Shown here: positions 1 through 5,582 of the stretch, piece after piece | Position numbering within the stretch: the first letter of the stretch is position 1 | Layout of the letters: each line of letters opens with the position of its first letter | From: Caldilineaceae bacterium | Lineage (GTDB): Bacteria > Chloroflexota > Anaerolineae > Caldilineales > Caldilineaceae | Direction: 5' to 3' | Assembly (NCBI GenBank): GCA_024643705.1 | Contig: JAHEML010000117.1 | Span: 2,643 to 8,224, forward strand | Length of the DNA: 5,582 bases | The notes under the pieces: generated by a model | The model's input: only the letters and a program-made list of their open reading frames with translations | Told to the model about the DNA's origin: nothing | The model's database searches: none | Position numbers and translations under genes: made by a program

Positions 1-577
<577 letters not shown>

Positions 578-589
578 AGGATTATTCGG

Positions 590-1669
590 TTACCTCGCAT
601 TTTCTACAAGTACTTCGTCTACAAGTACTTCGTCGCCGACAAACTGCCAATCTGCTCGACCCACGCCCGCCCACTCTGCTGCTGTGGCTGGGTGCCGCAT
701 GTGGCAGCGGGCCAGATGGCCTTCTTCGATCTGGACAAGCTCCGGCATCTGCTCTACACACAGTTCCTTGACGTAGGGGCAGCGGGGCGCAAATTTGCAG
801 CCGGGGGGCAGGTTGATCAGGTCGGGAACCGAGCCAGGGATCACGGCCAGGTTGTCCTGGACAAGACCCAGCACCGGAATAGCAGCCAACAACCCTTCGG
901 TATAGGGGTGCAGCGGTTTTTCGAAGAGTGTGACCACATCGGTGTATTCCACAATCTGCCCGGCATACATCACGGCGACACTGTCGCACATCTCTGCCAC
1001 CACCCCCATATCGTGGGTGATGAGGAGAATTGCCGTGTCCGTGTCGGTACGCAGGTTGCGCATCAAGTCAAGAATCTGGGCCTGAATGGTGACATCCAGG
1101 GCTGTGGTTGGTTCGTCGGCGATCAACAATTTGGGCAAGCACGAAAGGGCCATAGCGATCATGATACGCTGGGCCTGACCGCCGGAGATTTCGTGGGGAA
1201 AGGCTTTGGCCCGCCGCTCTGGGTCCGAGATGCCCACTTTGCGCAGAAGATCGTAGACCTGTTGCATGGCGGTCTGCCGGTCCATTTTTTGGTGAACCAT
1301 AATCGACTCGGCGATCTGGTCACCCACCCGGAAAACCGGGTTGAGGCAACTGGTGGGCTGCTGAAAAATCATCGAGATTCGGTTGCCGCGCAGGGTCAGC
1401 ATCTCGTTTTCGGGCAGTTGCACCAGGTCTTTGCCGTCAAAAAGAACCTTGCCCTCCACGATCTTGCCAGAGCCACCCAGCAAGCGCATGATAGAGAGGG
1501 ACGTGACACTCTTGCCACTGCCCGATTCGCCCACCAGCCCCATCACCTCGCCGGGACGGATGGCAAAATCCACACCGTTGACGGCTTGCACCACGCCGTC
1601 CTCGGTGTAAAAAAACGTTTTCAGCCCGCTGACTTCCAGAAGGGGTTGGGAAGATTTCTTTTCACTCAT
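590..1669 (-). CDS. oppD: OppD/DppD-type ABC transporter ATPase
   Basis: First ATPase of the peptide-type importer, 359 residues, a usual length for OppD. Walker A GESGSGKS is at 47-54, the Q-loop glutamine is Q103 (in IFQQP), the signature ISGGQAQR is at 161-168, Walker B LLIADEP is at 181-187, the D-loop ALD is at 190-192 and the H-loop histidine is H219 (in ITHD). All catalytic elements are present. The C-terminal oligopeptide/dipeptide domain starts at LHPYT (253-257) and holds four cysteines, C291, C297, C304 and C322 (C-x5-C-x6-C-x17-C), matching the iron-sulfur-cluster motif reported for OppD/DppD-type subunits. The protein ends in a duplicated pentapeptide DEVLV-DEVLV (346-355) encoded by a 15-bp tandem repeat. 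ATG at 1669 is the first start in frame with the domain; no good Shine-Dalgarno precedes it, and a stem-loop lies about 35 nt upstream. It should pair with the downstream OppF-type ATPase. The substrate is not known. Confidence 0.97.
   Translation of the reverse strand: MSEKKSSQPLLEVSGLKTFFYTEDGVVQAVNGVDFAIRPGEVMGLVGESGSGKSVTSLSIMRLLGGSGKIVEGKVLFDGKDLVQLPENEMLTLRGNRISMIFQQPTSCLNPVFRVGDQIAESIMVHQKMDRQTAMQQVYDLLRKVGISDPERRAKAFPHEISGGQAQRIMIAMALSCLPKLLIADEPTTALDVTIQAQILDLMRNLRTDTDTAILLITHDMGVVAEMCDSVAVMYAGQIVEYTDVVTLFEKPLHPYTEGLLAAIPVLGLVQDNLAVIPGSVPDLINLPPGCKFAPRCPYVKELCVEQMPELVQIEEGHLARCHMRHPATAAEWAGVGRADWQFVGDEVLVDEVLVENAR
603..634 (-). repeat. 15-bp tandem duplication in the 3' end of the oppD-type gene
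   Basis: Period-15 repeat running over 32 bp; two perfect copies of tacaagtacttcgtc occupy 605-619 and 620-634 on the plus strand. Being a multiple of three it keeps the frame and adds one extra DEVLV pentapeptide near the C-terminus. Each unit contains the 8-bp palindrome aagtactt. It looks like a slippage-type duplication in a poorly constrained tail. Confidence 0.9.
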
Positions 1670-1697
1670 ATGCAGGTATCCATGGTTTTCTGTGTCA

Positions 1698-1764
1698 TGT
1701 TAAGCGTGAAGCGTGAAATGTGAGATCGTCCGGCGTTTTCACGCTTCACGTGTCACGTTTCGCT
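1698..1764 (-). repeat. Inverted array of degenerate 7-bp repeats forming a stem-loop between the oppC- and oppD-type genes
   Basis: The 107-bp gap between the two genes holds 7-bp-periodic sequence in two inverted arms. The left arm reads tgttaag, cgtgaag, cgtgaaa, tgtgaga (1698-1725). The right arm reads tttcacg, cttcacg, tgtcacg, tttcgct (1737-1764). Positions 1705-1718 are perfectly complementary to 1737-1750 (14 bp), with an 18-nt loop at 1719-1736. In the minus-strand transcript the hairpin ends about 35 nt before the oppD-type start. No T-run follows, so it is not a standard intrinsic terminator. It could protect or process the mRNA, or be a dispersed intergenic repeat element. What is seen is the repeat and the stem; the role is inference. 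Confidence 0.8.
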
Positions 1765-1776
1765 GTTAGAATTCGT

Positions 1777-2772
1777 CTACCGTTTGAGCCGTGGGTCCAG
1801 GGCGTCGCGCAAACCGTCGCCGATAAAGTTGAAGCCCAGCGCCACAATCACCAGGGGAATGCCCGGAACCAAGGGCAGCCAGGGGTGTTGGAACATATAA
1901 CTCTGGGAACCGTTGAGCATGTTGCCCCAGGTGGGTGTCGGGTCTTGCACCCCTAGCCCCAGAAAGCTGAGAGAGGCTTCCAGAATAATCACACCACCCA
2001 GACTCAGGCTGGCGTTGACCAGAATAGGTGCAATGCCATTGGGGATCAGATGGCGCAGAATAATCCGGGCATCGGACGCGCCCAGTGCCTTGAGCGATTC
2101 GACAAAGTCTTGTTCGCTGAGCGAGAGAACCATGCCCCGCATCAGCCGGGCCGCGCCCAACCAGCCAAAGACGACGATAATCATCACCAGCACAAAGACC
2201 TGGTTGGCCTCTCGCTCTGGGGCCAACAGCACCGCGCTGAGCGCTTTGATGATAAAGCCAGGCAGGGGCAACTTGGCATCGGTATTGATCATAATAGCCG
2301 AGAGAATGAGCAGAATGGGCAACAGGGGAATGGTGAGCATAAACTCGATCACCCGGGAGATGATCGTATCTACCCAGCCCTTGTAATAGCCTGCCACCGC
2401 GCCGATGATCACCCCCAGGGTCTCGGAGAGGATCACCACCGAAAAGGCGATAGAGAGGGAGACACGTGCCGCGTAGAGCATCCGGGTGAAGAGGTCTCGC
2501 CCCAGATTGTCGATGCCCAGAATGTGGATACGACCATCGCTGCCAGCAATGCCGGGAGGGCCTGGGCGGGTAGGGGCCGAAATGTCCACTGCATCTCTGG
2601 GGAAGGTGGTGATCACTGGCGCGAGCAAGGATGCGATAAAAATCAAGAGAATGAGCACAAGAGAGATCACGGCCAGTTTGTGGCGCATGAAACGACGCGC
2701 CACCACCATCAATTGGCTATCTTGCTTTTCGATTGGTTGTTTGGCAGAGAGCGTACCGGCTGTTGCCGCCAT
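1777..2772 (-). CDS. oppC: OppC/DppC-type ABC transporter permease
   Basis: Inner-membrane permease subunit, 331 residues, somewhat longer than the usual 280-310. It has a cytoplasmic N-terminal stretch and an OppC N-terminal helix (about 33-52), then the family motif GIDNLGRDLFTRMLYAARV at 86-104. Further membrane segments lie at about 105-129, 140-161, 191-207, 246-266 and 299-317. The EAA loop that contacts the ATPases is at 222-245 (DFVESLKALGASDARI... LIPN). The late family motif EASLSFLGLGVQDPTPTWGN is at 265-284 and the end DALDPRLKR at 323-331. About 25 extra residues, including AKLPLPG, sit between two membrane segments at 163-190. ATG at 2772 is chosen because GAGGAG (2780-2785) lies 7 nt upstream; an in-frame TTG at 2787 would overlap that site. 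It partners with the OppB-type permease 42 bp upstream to form the channel. Confidence 0.96.
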   Translation of the reverse strand: MAATAGTLSAKQPIEKQDSQLMVVARRFMRHKLAVISLVLILLIFIASLLAPVITTFPRDAVDISAPTRPGPPGIAGSDGRIHILGIDNLGRDLFTRMLYAARVSLSIAFSVVILSETLGVIIGAVAGYYKGWVDTIISRVIEFMLTIPLLPILLILSAIMINTDAKLPLPGFIIKALSAVLLAPEREANQVFVLVMIIVVFGWLGAARLMRGMVLSLSEQDFVESLKALGASDARIILRHLIPNGIAPILVNASLSLGGVIILEASLSFLGLGVQDPTPTWGNMLNGSQSYMFQHPWLPLVPGIPLVIVALGFNFIGDGLRDALDPRLKR

Positions 2773-2779
2773 GGTGAAA

Positions 2780-2785
2780 CTCCTC
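2780..2785 (-). promoter_or_regulatory. Ribosome binding site of the oppC-type gene (decides the start)
   Basis: GAGGAG on the minus strand, 7 nt before the ATG at 2772. Its position rules against the longer TTG start at 2787, whose codons would include it. Confidence 0.85.
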
Positions 2786-2814
2786 AACTGGACAAAATCG
2801 AGACAGGAATTCGT

Positions 2815-4032
2815 CTATTTATACTTGATGCGTGGATCGACAACTGTGTAGAGAATATCACCCAACAGCAGGGCAAAGACAGTCAGCACCGCGGTGATAA
2901 AGATAAAGGCCAGGGCAATCGGCCAGTCGCTACGGCTGAGGGCGTCGAAGTAGAGCCGCCCCATCCCCGGCCAGGCAAAGACCGTCTCGGTGATAATCGC
3001 GCCGCTGAAAATGCCAGGGATCGTCAACACCAGAATCGTTACAAAAGGGATCAGGGCATTGCGCAGGGTGTGCTTATAAATCACCAAATTCTCCCGCAGC
3101 CCCTTGGCCCGGGCCGTGCGCACATAGTCCTGGCGCAGCACTTCCAGCATGGATGTGCGCACAAACCGGCTCCACCCAGCCATGTTGAAGAAGGTGAGCA
3201 CAAGCAGCGGCATAAAGAGATGGAGCAGCCGATCCCACAGGGAGCCAGCCTCGACACGGGGTAGCCATTCGGCAATGCTATAATCGCGCATGGCCTCGCG
3301 CAGCCCGGAAGGTATGCGGGGTATCCAGGGGATTGTATCTTGCAGGAAAACAGGGATCACGGAAAAGAGAAGAATTAACAACAATGCGAAGAAAAAGACC
3401 GGCATGGAGGAGCCGATAAAGGCAAGAGTAGTAAAGAAATAATCAAAACGGGAATACTGACGCACCGCGCTGTAAATCCCAATAGGCACACCAATCAGCA
3501 AAGAGAGCAAGGTGGCGGTGACGAGCAACTCCAGGGTGGCATTCAGTCGGCTGAGCAATTCATCCAGCACGGGGCGGCCAGGGCGAATGACTGTGCTCAG
3601 GCCAAAGTCGCCGCGCAGAATGCCTCTGCTGCTGCGGATGGCGGGATGCAGTTCGGGGATTTCGGCGAGATAGACATAATCATCGCAGCCAGTCGGCCGC
3701 GTGACAATCTCACCGTCGCGATTTGTCACCTGTTCCTCTCTGGGCAGGTAACACCCCACAGGAATGTTGGCAAATAGTTCTTGCCCGCCAACAACAATCG
3801 GGCCGCTGGGGACGCCGATCAACCAGCGTGAGAAGCGCACTGGCAGGTAGAGGTCCAGTTCAAACTGAGCACGGATACGAGCGATATCCTCCCGGCTTAG
3901 CTGTTGTTGCTGCTGTTGCAAACCAGCCAGTGGCCCGCCCGGCGCAATGTTGAAGAGGACAAAGGTAGCCGCGGCCGATAGGAAGATCACGAAGATCATC
4001 TGGATGACACGGCGGATCAGATAATTGGTCAT
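2815..4032 (-). CDS. oppB: OppB/DppB-type ABC transporter permease with enlarged outer loop
   Basis: Inner-membrane permease subunit, 405 residues against about 305-340 for ordinary OppB/DppB. The typical start MTNYLIRRVIQMI leads into membrane helix 1 (about 9-29) and the family PGGP at 31-34. Further helices lie at about 165-190, 199-225, 268-286, 328-350 and 371-395. The EAA loop that docks the ATPases is at 303-328 (VRTARAKGLRE... RNALIP), followed by ITETVFAWPGMGRL at 347-360 and the end DPRIKYK. The additional length is mostly between helices 1 and 2, where an outer loop at about 72-137 carries two cysteines, C94 and C116, that could form a disulfide. A smaller addition lies at about 230-265. 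Six glutamines (39-44) follow helix 1. ATG at 4032 has GGGAG at 4041-4045, 8 nt upstream. It follows the binding-protein gene after a hairpin-containing gap and precedes the OppC-type partner. Confidence 0.96.
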   Translation of the reverse strand: MTNYLIRRVIQMIFVIFLSAAATFVLFNIAPGGPLAGLQQQQQQLSREDIARIRAQFELDLYLPVRFSRWLIGVPSGPIVVGGQELFANIPVGCYLPREEQVTNRDGEIVTRPTGCDDYVYLAEIPELHPAIRSSRGILRGDFGLSTVIRPGRPVLDELLSRLNATLELLVTATLLSLLIGVPIGIYSAVRQYSRFDYFFTTLAFIGSSMPVFFFALLLILLFSVIPVFLQDTIPWIPRIPSGLREAMRDYSIAEWLPRVEAGSLWDRLLHLFMPLLVLTFFNMAGWSRFVRTSMLEVLRQDYVRTARAKGLRENLVIYKHTLRNALIPFVTILVLTIPGIFSGAIITETVFAWPGMGRLYFDALSRSDWPIALAFIFITAVLTVFALLLGDILYTVVDPRIKYK

Positions 4033-4040
4033 GAGGCCAA

Positions 4041-4045
4041 CTCCC
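4041..4045 (-). promoter_or_regulatory. Ribosome binding site of the oppB-type gene
   Basis: GGGAG on the minus strand, 8 nt before the ATG at 4032. It lies downstream of the hairpin at 4084-4127, so this gene can be translated independently of the binding-protein gene. Confidence 0.75.
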
Positions 4046-4083
4046 AGTTACGTTCCAGAAGCCATAAGACAAGAAGCATAAGC

Positions 4084-4127
4084 AAAAGCGGGTGGAACAT
4101 TCGATCTAGAATGCCCCACCCGCTTTT
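4084..4127 (-). terminator. Terminator-like hairpin between the binding-protein and oppB-type genes (likely partial terminator or mRNA stabiliser)
   Basis: Perfect 12-bp inverted repeat aaaagcgggtgg (4084-4095) and ccacccgctttt (4116-4127), with a 2x2 internal loop, an inner 5-bp stem cattc/gaatg (4098-4102, 4109-4113) and a 6-nt loop. In the minus-strand transcript the stem starts with A residues and ends in UUUU, so the U-tract is inside the stem and short. It lies about 75 nt after the binding-protein stop. Such hairpins after binding-protein genes of ABC importers are known to lower expression of the permease genes by partial termination or to protect the upstream mRNA. The following genes lack an obvious promoter, which favours a leaky element over a full stop. 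Confidence 0.75.
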
Positions 4128-4147
4128 CTTTAATCAACCCGCTTCAA

Positions 4148-4159
4148 CAGTGATCACTG
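4148..4159. promoter_or_regulatory. 12-bp perfect palindrome CAGTGATCACTG in the intergenic gap
   Basis: Perfect dyad centred between 4153 and 4154, 43 bp after the binding-protein stop in transcription direction. It may be an operator for a dimeric repressor or simply part of the folded 3' leader. No convincing -35/-10 pair is seen beside it, so the role is unproven. Confidence 0.35.
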
Positions 4160-4193
4160 AACGACTCACCAGAAGCGCGCATGCTGCGTTCAG
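4157..4193 (-). repeat. 7-bp inverted repeat just after the binding-protein gene
   Basis: ctgaacg at 4157-4163 is perfectly complementary to cgttcag at 4187-4193, with a 23-nt loop. It overlaps the last three bases of the neighbouring palindrome, so the two structures would compete in RNA. The stem is short and may be chance. Confidence 0.35.
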
Positions 4194-4201
4194 GGAAGAG
4201 A

Positions 4202-5582
4202 TTACTTGCTGTACAGGTTCATGTCGATGTGTTCCCAGGTTGGGCTGGGTACAACTTCCACATTCACCTTACCCTCGGCCGCAGCATCGATCACGGTCTG
4301 GACTTCAGCACCACCACCCAGGGTGGCTCGTTCCAGGTAATCCAGATCGCCGGCCAGCAACTGGGCAACAGCCTGGTTGGTGTCCTGAACGATGACGACG
4401 ATAATCTTTTGTACCTTGGGCGCAGGTTCGTAGTAGGGATTGATTTCCAACTCGATGCGCTCGCCCTTTACCCAGTCGGTGATGACGTAGGGGCCGTAGC
4501 TCAGGCGCTTCTCGGAGATTTCGGGCAGTGTGGCCCATTCGGCTCCGGGTACATCCTTCAACATCCGGCCATCGCTCAAGACCTGATGGCTGGGGTAGAG
4601 TTCGCCCCAGGGCGACAGGAAGTAGGTCGGGCTTTGGTAGCCGGGCAAGTAGGTCACAGTGCCTTCGACGCCAGGGCCAAATTCCGTGCTCTGCATGGCA
4701 TCACAGGTGATGAAGGAGGTGGCACCAGAGTCTTTATCACACTCGATCTGCTGGGCCAGTTCCACATCGCCAGCCGAGCCAGGTGTTCCATCGCTCCACG
4801 TGAAGTCAGCGTACTTGTAGTTGACAACCAACTGGGGCAGCATGACTGTGCTGGAGCCGTCGTATTCGATGGTTTCGCCATCCACAATGATCTTCGTGCC
4901 AGCGGCCAGTTCTTCCGGCTCGCCATCAACGTTGTAGACCATGTCGCCAGCGCTGACTTCGACCATCTCGTTGGTGGCCAGGCCATCTTCCAGGGTCGCC
5001 AATGGCGTCTGGGTGAGGGGCTGGTAATCAAAGCTGTACTGGGTATTCAGGTTGCCAACACCCATTTGGGCGATCTGGCGCTGAACAGCAGCAGAGACAA
5101 TCAGAGTGAACATGCTGGAGGGTTCCTGGGAGAAACCGACGACCATTGTGTCGCCACCATCTGCCAGTTCCCATTCCCACGAATTGGCCGAGCTATACTC
5201 GGTGGGGTCTGGGCGGAAGTTCAGCAGGTTTGTGCTCCAGGCTTCGGCCTCGGCCCGCTGGAAGAGAGGCAGAGAGACCATATCTGCCGAGAATTCTTTC
5301 TGCACAATGTCATAGGCCGCAATGCGCTCTGCACGGTCCAGGGTGTTGTTGCCAGCGACAATCGCCTGGCTGGCGGTTTCGTTGCACCAGCCCATGTAGT
5401 TCTGGCCTTCCCAGTTGTTGCTGGGCAGAGGAATCTGGTTACAGGCATACAGGGTGCGACCACCGGGATTGGTCTGACCGACCCAAGCGAAGGCGCCCAA
5501 CTCGAAGTCGCGGCGTTGCAGACCGGTGCTGTCACCGAACCACCAGGAGGCAGGGGTGTGCAGGCGAATGATTTCGATGCCA
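4202..5582 (-). CDS. Family 5 extracellular solute-binding protein, start outside window; halves in reversed order
   Basis: Binding component of the importer, which catches the substrate outside the membrane and delivers it to the permeases. 459 residues are visible and the frame stays open to the right edge, so the true start is outside; the signal peptide is not visible. Visible residues 1-139 match the last part of a family 5 protein: GIEIIRL, the FELGAFAWVG strand, NNWEGQNYMGWCN, then DMVSLPLFQR and a typical end NSWEWEL. Residues 142-459 match the mature beginning: GGDTMVVGFSQEP (142-154), FDYQPL (184-189), FTWSDGTPGSAGDV (260-273), GPYVITDW (363-370), NPYY (381-384), LLAGDLDYLE (408-417) and WEHIDMNLYSK, then TAA. 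The usual continuation (an R-QAIAYAIDR-like region and the second lobe) is absent after it. The order is therefore C-half then N-half. The protein may be a tandem one-and-a-half copy or a circular permutation. An assembly chimera is possible, though both parts read cleanly. The substrate is unknown; peptides are the default guess for the family. Confidence 0.9.
   Translation of the reverse strand, partial: GIEIIRLHTPASWWFGDSTGLQRRDFELGAFAWVGQTNPGGRTLYACNQIPLPSNNWEGQNYMGWCNETASQAIVAGNNTLDRAERIAAYDIVQKEFSADMVSLPLFQRAEAEAWSTNLLNFRPDPTEYSSANSWEWELADGGDTMVVGFSQEPSSMFTLIVSAAVQRQIAQMGVGNLNTQYSFDYQPLTQTPLATLEDGLATNEMVEVSAGDMVYNVDGEPEELAAGTKIIVDGETIEYDGSSTVMLPQLVVNYKYADFTWSDGTPGSAGDVELAQQIECDKDSGATSFITCDAMQSTEFGPGVEGTVTYLPGYQSPTYFLSPWGELYPSHQVLSDGRMLKDVPGAEWATLPEISEKRLSYGPYVITDWVKGERIELEINPYYEPAPKVQKIIVVIVQDTNQAVAQLLAGDLDYLERATLGGGAEVQTVIDAAAEGKVNVEVVPSPTWEHIDMNLYSK

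Noticed and set aside
692..1723. Plus-strand open frame of 343 codons opposite the oppD-type gene
   Set aside because: It mirrors a complete ATPase with all motifs and has no recognisable domain or ribosome binding site; an antisense shadow of GC-rich coding sequence.
1698..1764. CRISPR-like array
   Set aside because: Units are only 7 bp, contiguous without spacers and inverted in two arms.
1670..1776. Intrinsic terminator between the oppC- and oppD-type genes
   Set aside because: The stem is strong, but no T-run follows it in the transcript direction and the downstream genes belong to the same transporter.
1777..2787. Longer OppC-type protein from a TTG at 2787
   Set aside because: The GAGGAG site would lie within its first codons, whereas it is ideally spaced for the ATG at 2772.
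2050..3264. Plus-strand open frame of 404 codons across the two permease genes
   Set aside because: It lies opposite two clearly recognised permeases and spans their junction. Its product is rich in H, Q, D and R, as expected for the antisense of hydrophobic codons, and matches no family I know.
4033..4201. Separate promoter for the oppB-type gene
   Set aside because: Candidate boxes such as TTGATT with CATTCT at 18-nt spacing are weak and fall inside the hairpin; not enough to call.
4202..5500. Binding protein starting at the TTG at 5500
   Set aside because: The frame is open and matches the family upstream of it to the window edge (GIEIIRL, WWFGDSTG, RRDFELGAF), so the TTG is an internal leucine codon in the middle of a conserved strand.

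Overview
The window is a single, tightly organised minus-strand operon of an ATP-driven oligopeptide/dipeptide-type importer (PepT/Opp/Dpp family, the kind served by family 5 solute-binding proteins). Transcription runs from right to left. All readable coding sequence is on the minus strand, and the long plus-strand frames are antisense shadows. The organism cannot be fixed from one transporter. The GC-rich codon use and the style of the binding protein and permeases (large extracytoplasmic insertions, a family 5 binding protein with GWCNETA-type motifs) would suit a Chloroflexota (Anaerolineae/Caldilineae-like) bacterium, but that is inference.

Layout in transcription order. Positions 5582-4202 hold the 3' part of a substrate-binding protein gene. 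Positions 4201-4033 are a 169-bp gap with a palindrome, an inverted repeat and a strong terminator-like hairpin. Positions 4032-2815 encode the OppB-type permease. After a 42-bp gap, 2772-1777 encode the OppC-type permease, with its start set by a clear GAGGAG ribosome binding site. A 107-bp gap follows, carrying a 7-bp-periodic inverted repeat that can fold into a 14-bp perfect stem. Positions 1669-590 encode the OppD-type ATPase. After a 12-bp gap, 577-1 encode the OppF-type ATPase, cut by the left edge just after its Walker B/D-loop.

Together these give a complete importer: a binding protein outside the membrane, two permease subunits forming the channel, and two ATPases as motor. The hairpin after the binding-protein gene is where one expects partial termination or mRNA stabilisation, which would make more binding protein than membrane complex.

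The most unusual observation is in the binding protein. In the visible 459 residues the order of the halves is reversed relative to ordinary family 5 proteins. A C-terminal-half segment comes first (5582-5165) and runs in frame, with no stop or signal peptide, into a typical mature N-terminal half (5158-4205). That half then stops at the hinge, where the C-terminal half should begin. This is what an in-frame tandem duplication with loss of the last half, or a completed circular permutation, would look like. The part needed to decide lies beyond the right edge.
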